From Acanthochlamys bracteata (lineage: Eukaryota > Streptophyta > Magnoliopsida > Pandanales > Velloziaceae), in the NCBI GenBank assembly GCA_019914995.1, contig CM034139.1, forward strand, positions 6,798,461 through 6,862,460: a stretch of DNA of 64,000 nucleotides. The letters run 5' to 3'. Each line of letters opens with the position of its first letter. The first letter of the stretch is position 1. The position numbers were made by a program, and so were the translations under genes. Under the pieces are notes generated by a model, which saw only the letters and a program-made list of their open reading frames with translations, was not told the origin of the DNA and did not search any database. Shown piece after piece: positions 12,401 through 26,344 of the stretch.

Positions 12401-13177
12401 ATAATGGAGCAATGGGAGAAAAACTACTATATTAGTGCTCTTGCGGGAGCTAATAATGGAAGCTCCTTGGTAGTGATGTCCAAAGGTACTTCCTCAGCAT
12501 CATTTTATATCATGTTGGAAAACATCAAACATTGAAATGGTTTTTGTTGCAGGGACACAATATCAGCAGCAGTCATACAAAGTTAGCGATACATTTCCTT
12601 TCAAGTGGATAAATAAGAAATGGAGAGAGGGGTTTTATGTGACTGCAATGGCTACAGCAGGGAGTAGGTGGGGAGTTGTCATGTCAAGAAATGCTGGTTT
12701 TACGGATCAGGTTATAGTTAATGATTTTTGTTTTCCCTCTCGTTTTATGTGATCTTTAGATTGTTGTCTCTGTTTAGGAGGATGAGGTTTTACTTCTTAC
12801 CATTGAAACACCTATATTCAGGTTGTGGAACTTGACTTCTTGTACCCAAGTGAAGGTATTCATCGGAGATGGGATAGTGGTTATCGCATAACAGCAACAG
12901 CTGCAACCTGGGACCAAGCTGCCTTTATTCTAAGTGTTCCCAGACGAAAGCCTGCTGATGAAACCCAAGAAACTCTTAGAACATCTGCATTCCCTAGTCA
13001 GCATGTTAAGGTAACTAATTTATATCTTTAACAAGTCACTGACAAATCATTTGTAATGTTAACTTCATCTTGGATGAACTGTTCATTGTATTTATTATTT
13101 ATTTATGTCTTTTACAGGAGAAGTGGGCAAAGAATTTGTATATTGCATCTATGTGCTATGGTCGTACAGTTTCATAA
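9472..13177 (+). CDS. MLK4: MUT9-like / photoregulatory protein kinase (CK1 family, MLK4 type)
   Basis: This is a nuclear Ser/Thr kinase of the plant CK1-like MLK/PPK group. Known members phosphorylate histone H3 and light-signalling proteins such as PIF3 and cryptochrome. Sixteen exons keep frame: 9472-9750, 9916-10050, 10369-10442, 10557-10626, 10707-10762, 10855-10926, 11042-11136, 11234-11300, 11393-11522, 11602-11820, 11904-12046, 12126-12300, 12395-12485, 12553-12710, 12822-13010, 13118-13177, giving 670 residues. A basic N-terminal segment ([12 protein letters not shown]) precedes the kinase domain. I see [11 protein letters not shown] (about 109-119), VAIKFEH with the ATP lysine near 142, [11 protein letters not shown] near 233, and DLGLA in place of DFG, which is typical of the group. 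The plant-specific C-terminal half ([33 protein letters not shown]) is complete and ends CYGRTVS. The short N terminus and closest remembered sequence point to the At3g13670 lineage. Confidence 0.94.
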
Positions 13178-16100
13178 GGCTCTCTTTGTGCTAGAGTTAT
13201 TGTTAGCTGCATGACTACTTACTAAGCTTGTGGAACCTGGATGAATGGAGCTCCAGACTTTGGCACTACAAACTTTACTACTCGCATGATGTACAAGCTT
13301 TTCGTTATCTCTCTTACACGAGCTATAATGTCTGTTTACGGTAATTTCTGGCGATCATGCATCAGACATTAAAGTTTGGGGAGGACATAGATGCATCTTA
13401 CATCCCCTCTTTGTATAGTTTCTATCAGATTAGAAAATCAAAAAGGCCTTAGAGCTTTTGCACGTTTTTATCTGTGAATTATTGCCAATGTGTTTACTTG
13501 TTTATTCCGTTGTCAGATCCTTTAAGAATCGGACGTATTAATTTATGTTAGCCGTATGGATACAATTGTTCAGGATTTCTATTTATAGGCCACAAAGCTT
13601 GGTGCTGGTATGAAAGTAAGCTGGAAATACATTCCTTGTTGTGGAGTGCATCATTTATTTATATTGTACTGTTGTGGCTAAGGAACATACTCCTAAATTG
13701 CTAGACTTGTCCAACTATGAGCAGACTTTTGGTTCCAGTGGTCAAACTGTTCTTACTCTACAATCGGTACTTATTCGTTTGTGCTGTAGGTCGGGATCTA
13801 AAGACTTGAGAGGCTTTGTCAGAGTGATTTGATAAGTATGGACTATTTGACATAAATATGTCATGCATTTCCCCATCCTGCATATTGTATGTCTGATTTA
13901 CAACCATCTGAGCTTTGTTTTTCTAGTATCAGCTGTTATTCCTCATATTGGCTGTATCTCTTGTCCAGTTGTATAAGTTTGCATTGCTGAAGATGTTTTT
14001 GTAGTGGTGCATTTGGTAACTTTACTCTTTATGTGTTAACCTTAGATTTGGTAACTTTTATGTGTTAACGATAAGGGGTGTATGCGCTCGTATACGTAGT
14101 TGTTATCCTTTGTTGGATATAAGGATAACGTGCCCCTGTTATTCTAATGTTCTTGCAAGATAGAGTTAACTTTATTAGAACTAGATTGTTGTACTCTGCA
14201 GCTGATATCATTACCATCAGTATCGAGTACATCTGGAATGAGTAAGGTCTTTCTACGAGGTATGTATATTGACATCTCTCTAACCGCATTTGGACATGTT
14301 TTAAATATTTAATACATAATATAGCTCTTACCAGACTATAACTGATTCTGTATGGGTTGCTGTATTCAGAATATTTGAAGGATAAGCACAAAGCATGACC
14401 TTTAAGTCGTCTCAACTTAACAGTCTGAGAATGGAGATGCCATCAGTAAGCATTGTCTGTTACTAAACGCGTTCAATGCATTATCTTCTGAAATTTATAT
14501 CTCCATCTTGCCTCTCTTAGAGCTACTATAAACCGTTCGTTCATGTAAACTGAACAAATTACTGACTGATGGTCTTTTCTATAAATTGGTGTTCTGTTTT
14601 TCTGCACATGCATTTATGCACATCCTGATATGCTTTGACATGTTGGGAGTAGGAATTTGCTAAACACTGCAAATTTTGTTACTTTTCTAAAATAAATTCT
14701 TCAGAATATGCATTTATAAACAGGTCATGTTAGAATGTAATTGTTCACCAGATTCTTGATGGCGTTCTAAGGCATGAACACCTGACCTCCTGATTGACAC
14801 TGATTTTTATCCTTAAAATGATATCATCTTTATGCTTATATTTCTATAATTTTAATATAGGACTGCATAGCAGCACTTTAGCTGTTACGCATTTGTTGTG
14901 CTTTATTGTTATTCTATTATCTCAGGTTGATTTAGAGCTCAAAATTCACAAAGACCAATTGGCATAAATTTCGTAAGTATACTGCAAACACAATCTGTCT
15001 AAGTATGGGATGGGACCTACAGGTCATTTAATATATGGCACAAATTATTAACTAGTTTGTGGAACATATAAGCTTGCAATTTAGCATGCCATACATATGA
15101 TGAATAAGCTTGGGTATGTGCTCTGTCATAGTTCATTATGAGTTATACTACCCAGCAGGCTGCCAGGTAATACATGAAGAAACTATCGTGGTGGTCGATA
15201 GGTATGTATAAAATGTATCAGTGTAGCTAGCTCTAATGTGCTAGAGACTTCAGCTTCATAGCATACTCGATTTTTAATGTCCTGTGGCTGATTTGTGATA
15301 TGCAATGTATGACTTCTTATGTATGCAATAACTGTGCGCAATGCACGGGTTATTTATTTTATAATTTATTACTTTTTTTGGACTCATATATTGATCTGAG
15401 GATTATTTAGTTTTTCCTTGGTAGATATAGCTTGCTATCTCTACTGCTTTGATAATTTCATCTCACGTTGTATTACATCAGTGATAGCATTTGCAATCAC
15501 GTTGAATTACAGATATCATACTTATAGACTTTCAACCTGTTGTGTTTTGAATGTTCATAATTGAGTTTTGTAAAAAATTAAAAATAAAAGGTAGAATTTT
15601 TTTGAAAAATTAAATAAAAGTAAAGTTTAGTATTTATATTTTAATAATTTTTAAAAATATATTAAAAAATAAAAAAATATAATTATATTTTGAAATATTG
15701 TAAATAAAAAAATTGAAATTGAAGTTTCATATGTGAAATAAAATTTTGAATTTTTTGTATAATTAAAATATATAAATTATTCGAAATTTAAAATTTAATA
15801 AAGAAATTGAAATTGTGGACATTTTGCACTTAGCGAAGAAAGTGTTGACTGGATCGGCTCAAGTAATGATTTCTATGTAACGCTGCCATTCCTGATCCAG
15901 GGTCTGAAATCTTTTGGAAGTCGGGTTTGAATTGTTTTGAGAACTTTGTATTGTGTTACGGACTCCATAGGGATGTTTAAAAGTACTTTTTATTATTTAA
16001 AAAAAATTAGAATGAAAAATATTTTAAAAAAATAATTTAAAATTTTATTAGTAAAAATCTTTGTAATTTTATTTTTTAATAAATTTAGTAGAATATTATA

Positions 16101-18468
16101 AAATTTTATTGAAAGAATGAAATAAAAAATTAAAAAATATTCCAAATCTTACTATTTAGGTGGACAAGGTGTTTACTTGGAGGGTTTGAGAACTTTATAT
16201 AGTTCACCATACATTTTATAGTTTTACCCTACGATCATGATTCCTGTCTGTTGTCGTGAGTATACAACTGTTAGTTGTCACCCAAGACGTGGCCGGTTTT
16301 CTGTTCATTATTCGTGTTCAACGAATTGTTTACCTGGTAAATGTTAAATTTTTAACATGTCCCATTGGTTTAATAATGCAAAGCATCAGTTTATCCAACA
16401 TATCTATTAGTCATCATAATATGGTCTATTATTTTTCTGAAGTTGAGAGTTCTTAACAAGTTTAACATATTTCCTAGCATCCGCAGGCTGTTGCAGATTG
16501 CAGTCGTCCCATTTGATATGCCTACGCTAAATGAACATGATTGGGAATGATCAGCTTTCAAATATCTCCCAAAAGCTTCGACGGAACTTGTTTGTGCGTT
16601 CTCGTTACCAATATGGCAAGAATTATGTGAAGGGAATAGATGAGAAGTTTATACTCTCCAAAATTCTTCGAAGATGTGCGGTATCAAAGCGCTCAAAAAA
16701 ACAACCTAACATCCATGACTTCCCCAATTTTAGAGGTTCTATAGAATATTTACAACGAAGGTTTAGTTGTCGAACAACTCGGTAAGTTGGTAGGGAAGGA
16801 TTTCAACAGAACTACGCTGAAGTTTACAATAGGATGAGCTTCTGAAGCTGCAAATTCTCTATGAAAGATGCTAATTACGAAATAATTGACTAATTGTTTT
16901 AGTTTGAAATTCTATCCTACAATAATAAGAAAGCATTGTAAAAGTGTTCTTTTCTGGGCGATGACTTGTACTGTTGATATTGACTTATTGAGCCATCTTT
17001 TATTGAATGATGTTGAATTATTTCCCTTTATAAATCTTATAATCCCTCCACTCTAATGTTCTGCTTTTACTTTTAATTATTTGCTCCTTTGCAGTTGTCC
17101 TCCATTAATCTATTTAATTAATCATTTCTGGTGGTAATTAATTATATATCTAATTAAAACAGTAATTCGAATTATTTTAAAAGTTTCTGAAGTAAAAATC
17201 CTTTGCCCTATAATGGCAGTTGTATATACGACGAGACAATTTATAAAACTTAAGTATGTCAGTATGTGTTTCAAAAAACAAATATAGATATGATGAGTAT
17301 TAGAATTCAAGTTGTAGATATATCCTATACAATACTAGAAGCGTGGGCATAGCATTGAAAATGTGCCTTAAACACATGTACGCTTATAGGACACTGAAAA
17401 TTAATTGTTAACTGAGATATAAGCCAAGGCATGCTTTTTAATATATTAGTTTAATAAATCAGCTACTTAAAATCGATCCTTACAAAGGTTTGGCAGCACG
17501 TGTTTGATTGCAACGAAAAACATCACGTGTTTTATGAGCATATGTACATAAGACATTAAGATTGCCCTCCTGATTAAGATTTTAGTTAGGCAGGTATTCA
17601 TCTATCATTAGCGAAGGATTTAGCGCGGTGGTTAAAGTAAAAGCTCCAGTTTTTAAAAAATTTTGAACAGCATTAACATCTATCTCGAATGTAGATGGCT
17701 CTCCTATTGCTGTAGCCACTGTAGTGAAATGAAAGGCTTCTTTTACATCGTACAAGATGGGTTGGCAATGATAGATTAAAATAAATAAAGTATACATACA
17801 TATCTCCCGGTGGCTTTAATCAGACCATGGCTTTTGTTAGTGAGAGCAAAAAGAAAACCAAACCCTATCATTCTTGCTTTAAAGAACGTATCCTACTCCA
17901 CGCTTTCCCCTTAATTGACCCTACCACTGTATATGCTTCGTCCCATAGGATAAACCTGCCTTAGCAATATAAGTTCTTTTTCATAAAGTTTGCATTTGTT
18001 TATTGTTATAAAACTTACACACATAGCTATAGATACATACACGAGGAAAATGTGGAGTAGTTTTAGAACTAGGCATCAGCTAAAACGAACAGTATTCTTT
18101 GTTACTCAGTGTCGCCCCCGAAAATGCTGAGAGTGACGCAATTAGGGGACGTGAAACATTATTGAGAATACGAATATGCCTATATATGGAGTGCTTGTAG
18201 TGGTTACAGTTGCACATAAAGACATAAAGCCCTAGCTAGGGGCAATGCATAAAAAAAAGATCGTTTTTAATGAACAACTAATAAAAGATAAAAGAACATT
18301 AATTAAAAAGATGAACTTTTTCTCTCCTACAATAATGAGTGCCTTCAGCAAATTTAAACCGAGTTTCAGCAGCAGGTGAAGATCCTCCTTGATAGTGCTT
18401 ATAACTGAAACTCTTCCTTTTCTTCCAAATTAACCTCTGCAAGAGTTGTTGAGTGAGACCTAATTGTT
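13178..18468. other. Long gene-poor spacer
   Basis: I see no convincing gene here. The first several hundred bases are likely kinase 3' untranslated region. Bases 15550-15830 and 15960-16160 are nearly pure A and T and look like decayed MITEs. A plus-strand ORF at 16531-16785 (84 codons, rich in Lys/Arg/Ser) and a minus-strand ORF at 17582-17797 (71 codons) have protein-like composition, but I recognise neither. Two CACGTG motifs near 17500 are listed separately. The DNA from about 17850 to 18468 should contain the ABC transporter promoter. Confidence 0.45.
17497..17529. promoter_or_regulatory. Pair of G-box (CACGTG) motifs
   Basis: Two CACGTG hexamers lie 27 bp apart (17497-17502 and 17524-17529), about 950 bp upstream of the ABC transporter start codon. 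G-boxes bind plant bHLH and bZIP factors, for example PIFs and ABA-responsive bZIPs. Spacing and sequence are direct observations; a role in controlling the transporter is inference, and the distance is on the long side. Confidence 0.3.
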
Positions 18469-21400
18469 ATGAAAATGGCTTCACTGATCCGAGAAGGAAA
18501 GGAGAGAGAGAAGAGTTTTTACAAGAAGAGGGTATTAATGAAAGGGTTTTTTCAGTTTGCGGACTGGATTGATGTTGTTTTAATGTTGTTGGGCACCATT
18601 GGAGCTATAGGGGATGGTTGTTCAACAAATTGTCTTCTTCTCTTTGCTAGCCAAGTCATGAACAGTTTAGGCAACAACAAGAACAACCATGCAGAATTCA
18701 TGTATGCAGTCGAGAAGGTTAAACCCTTTAGCTTATTCATAAATTCTCTCTCTGTTTATGTGTTCTCTTAGTTGATATATATCCATTTGATTCTTTGAAA
18801 CTTTTTCAGTTTTGTTTATATTTTGTTTACTTGGGACTGGCGATACTGGTGGTGGCTTTTACGGGTAAGCAAATTATTCGAAAAAAACATATAAAACTTT
18901 ACGAATGAAATCAGATTTAGTGATTCAACTTCTATGTTCTATAACTATGCTTTTGCAGAAGGGTACTGTTGGAGTAGAACAAGCGAACGGCAGGTTTTTA
19001 GGATTCGATGCAAGTATTTGAAATCTATACTGAACCAGGAGGTCGGTTTCTTCGATTCTCAAGAGGCAACTACTGCAGAGATCATTAACAGTATCTCAGA
19101 AGACACTTCACTCCTTCAAGAAGTCCTTAGTGAAAAGGTACTTCACTGAAAGTCAAACTCGATATGATCATGCATAGAAAAGCTGTCAGTTCTTTCAACA
19201 TGTTTCCAGTAACATTTTGCGTTTAGCTTTAAAAGAGCTCCGATGATCTAGCTGCTCTATGCAACTTAAGTTATGATTCCTTTGGGAAAAGTTTTCTTCC
19301 TTTTGCTCTGAGTGACTTAATTAGCTAGGCCTTTCTACTTGTGGTAAATTAAAAGGACTAGCTAAAGATACTATACATGCAGTTTAGGGCGCTGCTGAAA
19401 GTATCTTCTTGCAAATACGGGGATCAAATGCTGGCTAATGTAGAATTTGTTGGACAGAATTTTCGAAAGTCTAGATAGAATAGACTGATCCACCATATTG
19501 AACATGTCAGATTGTTGAAGACTCTTCACTCCATAAAATCAATCAAATTAAGTCATCACCATTACATCCTGCAAACAATATTCTTTGGCTTCAGAAGAAA
19601 ATAATAATAAACATCTGCAAACTTTCTCTACTAACAAGCTCGATCGAAAACTTCCTAGAGTTGAGGGAAGTGGTTCCACGAAAGAAAGAAAGAAACATCT
19701 ATGAAGATGCATATAATTAAAGCACGAGATCATTAATACACGGATTCAAATTATTCTTCCAGCCTGGATTAGCGCTATACGGCCGTCTTCAGTTGCCTCT
19801 TTTCTATATTCCATGTCAACATAAATGGAGAATCCGACAACTCAGACATATACCATTTAGCTTTCGGTTGCTGCATAAACTTTGAAAGGGTACTAAGAAA
19901 TAGTTCAGTCAGATCATGGAAAGATATATAGAGATTGTAACCTTTTAACTTGAAGCCTCAATAGTGTTGCCAGTAGCAGGCTGGTTCCTATCTCAGCTTT
20001 AGAGCTACTTCTTAATTTGCTAACTTTTCTTTATTATTATTGCTGTTATGATTTTGATAAATCAGTTAATGCTCATTTGATCTACTTTTGTCTTTATCTT
20101 TTCATGCATAAAACTTCTTTTTTTTGTTTTGGGACTTCTTTTTGGTCCTTGACTGGAACTAAAGTAGGGAGCTCTAGAAAAGTATCCTCTTGGTAGATTC
20201 ATTAGTGACTATTACTCGCTATAATTCTCCATTAGATATGCACGCATTTGGGATAGAATGAAGAAAGCAAGAATTATAAATAGAAGCAGTGATCTCTACA
20301 AATATCAGCCTTCTGCATATGTAACATGTGGAATCCATTTTTTTATAGCATCTCAACGATGCCCATATTTGCATCCCCCAATGAAGAACATTGACCTTTT
20401 TCTATGAACTGCGAGACCTTGTTATGAGAAAGCTTAGCAACTTCTGAGAATCTGTACTGTTGCAAAATGCAAAGTAACACGCATACATGGTGATTCTATA
20501 TGTAACTATAGACAGCGCTCAATAGAATGTTGTAAAAAAGTTGAGTGTTAAAAGCAAGCACATTTGTTCTCAAGTTATATAAGTATATGCTTCAGTAATC
20601 TAAAAAGCAATCACTTATAAAGCATAATCTTATAGCTATGGCAGACAATATATTTAGACATATTTTCAAAGCTTAGAGCTGAGATGCTAGTTGAATATAT
20701 AAAAAGAATCTAATCCTATAGTATCTTTTGACTTGAATAACCCTCTTAGAACTCTCTCAGAAAATAAAAGAATGACGTAATTTGGTCCACGGTACTTAAT
20801 GGCAACACCAATTCTCTCTCCAAAAAAGACAAATAAATAAATAAATAAATATTCTACTTTGGAACTTATGCAGATCATACTTTATAATTTTAATTGCTTT
20901 TCGGTTGCTGGTACTGGTAACATTGATTGTAGTTAACAAAATGGAAGAATTTTATTGGAGAACATTAGTTCCTCAAAAAAATTGAAGCCAGTTCAGAATA
21001 TTTTAATTTCTTACATTCTCGTAACTAGTTCTGTTCAGTTTCCTTTTGCTTTTCAAAGATCTTAATTTTCTGTTTCTGATTACTAGTTGCTTTTATTGCA
21101 GGTTCCAATATTCCTAATGAACACTTCAGCGTTCATCTCAGGTCTCGTGTTCTCAACTTACTTCTCATGGAGACTCTCTATAGCAGCTTTCCCGCTCGTC
21201 CTCCTTCTCATCATCCCCGGTTTAATCTATGGAAAATATCTCCTCTACCTATCTCGCAAGACCCGTGATGAATACGCCAAAGCAAACTCCATAGTATCAC
21301 AAGCATTGAGCTCGATTAAAACCATCTTCTCCTTTACTGCCGAGAAGAGGATTGTGCAGAAGTATGCCGCTGTCTTGGAAAGAACAGTGAAGCTTGGTGT

Positions 21401-24400
21401 AAGGCAAGGCATGGCAAAAGGTCTTGCTGTAGGGAGCACAGGTGTTTCATTCGCTATCTGGGCGTTTCTTGCTTGGTACGGTAGTAGATTGGTGATGTAT
21501 CATGGTGAAAGTGGTGGAAGGATTTATGCGGCGAGTATATCTTTCGTTCTTGGCGGCCTGTAAGTCTTAAGTACTTCGTTGAATTCTTACTGCCGTTAAA
21601 CATAGTATTTTTGGTAGACTTTATCTCAATCTGTAAAGTGGATTTGGCTTGCAGCTTGTGCTTTTAATACCAGTTTTAGCTTGTAGCTTTTTTCAAAAGC
21701 TCAAAAGATGTCTTATAACGTTACTGAATCTAGAAAAACTAGAATAGCGTGATTTTCCGAAGCTGCTTAATTATCTTTAGCTTTTCATATTTTACAGCTT
21801 TACCAAATAAATACTTAATTATTCAACCTTATTCGTATGCTACATACCTGACATTCATCATGTAGATCTCTCGGTGCGGCAATCCCTGAGCTGAAACACT
21901 TCGCTGAGGCATCCGTTGCAGTTGAACGAATTCTAGAGAGGATCAATCGAGTTCCCAACATTGATGCTGATGATAGCAAGGGCCTCATACTAGACAACGC
22001 CCATGGTGACATTGAGTTTGATCGAGTGCAATTTAGATACCCTTCCAGACCAGAGTCAATGGTCCTGAAAGACTTCAGTCTAAAAGTCAATCCAGGTCAA
22101 ACAGTAGCACTTGTGGGTCCCAGTGGTAGTGGAAAGTCAACGTCAATTGCGCTGCTGCAGAGATTCTACGACGTTACTGGTGGAATTGTGAGGGTCGACG
22201 GAGTTGATGTCAGGCAGCTGAACTTGAAGTGGATCAGAGGAAAAATGGGTCTTGTGAGTCAGGACCATGCGTTGTTTGGAACTTCCATTAAGGAAAACAT
22301 CATGTTTGGCAAGCACGGCGCCACAATGGAGGAAATCGTTGCTGCTGCCATGACGGCCAATGCTCATAACTTCATCAGGCAGCTTCCTGATGGATACGAA
22401 ACCAAGGTAAACCTACTTTCAGTCATATGATTCGATTGTTATGATTTATGAAAACGATAATCCTCCAAGCTTTTACCTTGAGTTGTTCTTAAAATGTTAA
22501 GCGCGTCCGATCAATGGTATAATGAAGTTCAACAATAGATTACCTAGACGTTGATAGAAATCAAGATACACACATCTGATACAGATAGGATTAACATCAG
22601 TGACAAGAAGTAGAGCCAAAATGGTACTATATCATTGTCCATGCTTCAATGGATCAGTTTGTTGTTGTGCATTTGAATTTCAGGTAGGGGAGAGAGGAGC
22701 ACTGTTGTCCGGAGGGCAGAAGCAGCGAATTGCCATTGCGAGAGCAATCATCAGGAATCCCGCAATCCTTCTCCTCGATGAAGCCACTAGCGCACTAGAC
22801 TCAGAATCAGAAAAGCTAGTTCAGAATGCCCTTAATCAAGCTTCATTAGGGAGAACGACTCTGGTATAGAAATAGTAACTGCCCGTAGCTGAATGGCCGA
22901 TTGATATTAGATTTGTATAGAGTCTGTTTAGTCCACTGAATTCGTGCTTTTTACTTGTTTGTTCATGTCAGGTTGTTTCGCACAAGCTGTCAACAATAAA
23001 GAACGCCGATAAAATTGCAGTTATTGAAGGTGGTACCATTGTTGAGATCGGCACACACGACGAACTGATTTGTAAAGAAGACGGCAGCTACTCCAGACTA
23101 GCCAAGTTGCAAAGAATGTGCTCTAATATAGACCAAGGATCTGTGCCAGAGCTGATGCCGAGGCCTTCTTCCGTGGCGAGAAGCAGTGCTAGTCGCCAGA
23201 GCTTCATGCAAGCGAGCCCGCAGGGCTTTGTGACTTCGTTGCCTGATGAGAAGCCGCCAAATGTTTTATCTCATCCGCTGCCATCGATCACTAGGCTTTT
23301 GAAGATGAACTCACCGGAGTGGAAAAACGGCATAGTCGGTTGCCTGTCTGCTATAATTTTCGGTGCCATACAGCCGACCTATGCCTTCTCCATTGGTGGA
23401 ATGATCGCAGCGTTTTACCTCCATGACCACAAAGAGATGCGGGCTGTGATTCGGCACTACTGCTTGATATTCTCCTCTCTCTGTTTAGTCTCCATGCTTG
23501 TAAACCTCTCGCAGCATTACAACTTTGCCTGCATGGGCGAACGTCTGACAAGAAGAATCCGGGTACAGGTCTTAGAAAAGATATTGAGCTTTGAAGCTGC
23601 ATGGTTTGACGTGGAAGAACATTCCAGCGGCGCCCTCTGTGCTCAGCTGAGTAATGAAACAGCTACAGTGAAGACATTGGTGGCAGATCGGGTATCTCTA
23701 GTAGTTCAGACAGCTTCAGGTATACTCATTGCCATGACCATGGGTATAGCAGTTGCATGGAAGCTCGCGTTGGTGATGATCGCCGTGCAACCATTCACTA
23801 TCTTGTGCTACTATTTCAAGAAGGTTGTGTTGTCGAGCGTGTCAGCTGACCATGTTAGAGCACAAGGCAGAAGCACACAGATAGCAGTCGAGGCTGTATA
23901 CAACCATAGATTGGTTACTTCGTATGGGTTTTCGGAGAAAGTCCTTCAGCTGTTTGAAGCTGCTCAGGAGGAACAAACGAGGGCGGCAAGGAGGAAATCA
24001 TGGATTGCAGGACTCACAATGGGGTTTTCGCCATGCCTCTCATTTTTGTCATGGGCGTTAGATTTCTGGTATGGAGGGAAGCTTGTTCAGGCCGGACAAA
24101 TAACTGCTGGTGCAGTTTTCAAGACATTCTTCATCTTGGTGAGCACTGGGAAGGTGATTGCAGAGGCTGGCAGCATGACCTCTGACCTCGCGAAGGGAGC
24201 CACAGCTGTTGCTTCAGTATTTCAAGTGCTTGATCGGCAGTCCTTGCTCACAGGGCCTCCGCAGGCAAGTATAGATACTATTGTTCCTTGCCAATCAATC
24301 CATTCGTAACTATAGCCATAATGATCTTATTGAATAGCCATAATGAATAATAGGCATTCTTGAATTTCTTCTAAATTCCTATTTTGACGAAATTTAAGAT

Positions 24401-25324
24401 TTTTTTCAAAACCAATTGACAAGTTTTTATAAATATCATTTTAAAATTATTTGATAAACTGAAATATGCTTGATCTACAGGAGGAAGGAAGCAAGCTGAA
24501 GCAGATCGAAGGAAAGATTGAAATGAAGAAGGTGGAATTCGCATACCTGAGCAGACCAGAGTCTCTTATTTTAAAAGGATTTAGCTTGGAAGTGAAGACT
24601 GGATCCAGTGTGGGGCTGGTCGGGAAGAGCGGATGTGGGAAATCGACCGTAATCAGTTTGATTCAAAGGTTCTATGATGTCGATAAAGGGGTGATAAAGA
24701 TTGACGGAGTGGACATCAGACAGTTGGATATTGTCTGGTATCGCGGTTTCACAGCGTTAGTCAGTCAAGATCCAGTCATCTTCTCCGGCACCATACGTGA
24801 CAACATCGCCTTTGGCAAGCCTGAAGCTGGAGAAGATGAGATTGTGCAGGCCGCTCGCACAGCAAACTGTCACGACTTTATTTCGTAAGTGTCCTGAGCC
24901 AAAAAAAAAGAATTTTTTAGAAGCAGCTGTTATATGGATCATTTGACTGAGTCTTTTTGCCTGCGTACACAGATTGCTAAAAGATGGATACGAAACCGAT
25001 TGCGGCGGCGGAGGAGTGCAGTTATCGGGAGGACAGAAGCAAAGGTTAGCAATAGCAAGAGCGGTTATCAGGAATCCAGCGATCTTGTTACTAGACGAAG
25101 CTACAAGTGCACTAGATGTCCAATCTGAGAAGCTCGTGCAAGAGGCACTGGACAGAATCATGAAAGGGAGAACGACTGTTGTCTTAGCGCACCGTCTAAA
25201 CACCATCAAGAATCTTAATTCCGTCGCTTTCATCGGAGAAGGTAAAGTTGTGGAGCAAGGGAGCTATGCACAATTAATGAGCAAGCGAGGAAATTTCTAC
25301 AGTCTTGCTACTCTCCAGGTTTAA
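18469..25324 (+). CDS. ABCB8: Full-size ABC transporter B family, ABCB8 group
   Basis: This is a membrane ATP-driven transporter of the MDR/P-glycoprotein type with layout TMD1-NBD1-TMD2-NBD2. Nine exons keep frame: 18469-18717, 18810-18864, 18959-19137, 21102-21559, 21866-22406, 22684-22863, 22972-24264, 24481-24884, 24973-25324, giving about 1235 residues, the usual length. NBD1 has GPSGSGKST (about 400), [20 protein letters not shown] and the switch His in VVSHKLS. NBD2 has GKSGCGKST (about 1034), [19 protein letters not shown] and LAHRLNT. The NBD2 X-loop reads CGGGGVQ where relatives have CGERGVQ, and FAYLSRPE replaces FAYPSRPE. Intron 7 begins GCAAGT; the only nearby GT would break frame. 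Intron 3 is 1.96 kb. The substrate is unknown. ATG 18475 is an alternative start two codons in. Confidence 0.92.
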
Positions 25325-26344
25325 ACTTTCTGCATTGCAAGTAACTTGAAAATTGAAGTCACATATATGCGTGCATATAGACTATATGTATATCTTATTC
25401 GAAATCCCAAGCAAAGGACTACGTGTTGTATGACATAAACTTAATGCATAACGATTTATATCAGTACTACAATTGGATGCTGACGAAGGTTTCAGATATC
25501 CATAATCAGTGAAAATAGAGCAATTACATATCGTAGAATCAATGAGAATGTTGCGGATTGTTTATAGATGCGAGCATATAGGATGTCCTTCTCTTTTGAT
25601 GCAAGTTCGAAAACACACCGATCTACTTCCAATTTGTTCTCTCTAACAAACAAACCACAGCCGGTCGCAAAGTAGGGTAGCCAGGTTCAATCACCACCTG
25701 CTACTTTGTGATACAAATTCACAAGCATTGTTAATATTAGAGAGATACAATACCGAAGAAATTAATCAATATAAAATATTCAAAAAATATCATCAATAAA
25801 TTAGAAAGTTCAATTCAACCTAAAAATTTAAGTCAATAAATTATAAAATTTTCTAGTATATTAACCTTCTTATCTTATTTTTATTTAATATATGACTAAT
25901 TTATTCACTGTTAACTCAACAAATTTTTTCTTAAAAAAAAACCACTCATATTTTTTTTTATTCGAGCACTCTATCGCGCACCAAATACGTCGATCGCTCA
26001 GAATTTCAACCACTTAGCCTCGAGTTACCGTACATCAAGAGCCATCTATCAAAGCCCAATTTGATTCGAATTTTTACTCATACGTTGTGAAAATCTATAT
26101 GAATCATATGAGTCACGCTTTGCGAAGTACGAAAGTGTTTCAATTGTACTTAACCTAACTCATCTCTAATTCAATTTTATCTAACTTAATCTTACTCAGC
26201 TCAGTCTGGCAAAACTAATTATCAATTAAAACACAGCATTGTATCCAACTCAACGTTAACAGAGAGAGCTCGCAAGCTCTTTCTCAAAATACAACAGCTT
26301 CACTGGTACATACATAAAACCAAAACATAGCACGCATACATATA
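25325..26344. other. Spacer between convergent ABC transporter and B3 gene
   Basis: This 1.0-kb spacer lies between two genes that point at each other, so it should hold both 3' untranslated regions. It is AT-rich, has no open frame worth reporting, and shows no repeat structure that I can support. Confidence 0.5.

Noticed and set aside
16531-16785. Isolated plus-strand ORF of 84 codons as a gene
   Set aside because: No family recognised, no splice partners and AT-rich surroundings; kept only as a note in the spacer entry.
17582-17797. Minus-strand ORF of 71 codons as a gene
   Set aside because: Composition is protein-like, but I recognise no family and cannot find flanking exons.
20831-20851. 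(AAAT)n run in ABC transporter intron 3
   Set aside because: An ordinary short microsatellite with no sign of function.
24265-24309. Read-through of ABC transporter exon 7 to a stop ([10 protein letters not shown]...)
   Set aside because: This would remove NBD2, which is intact downstream; the GC donor at 24265 restores the full protein.
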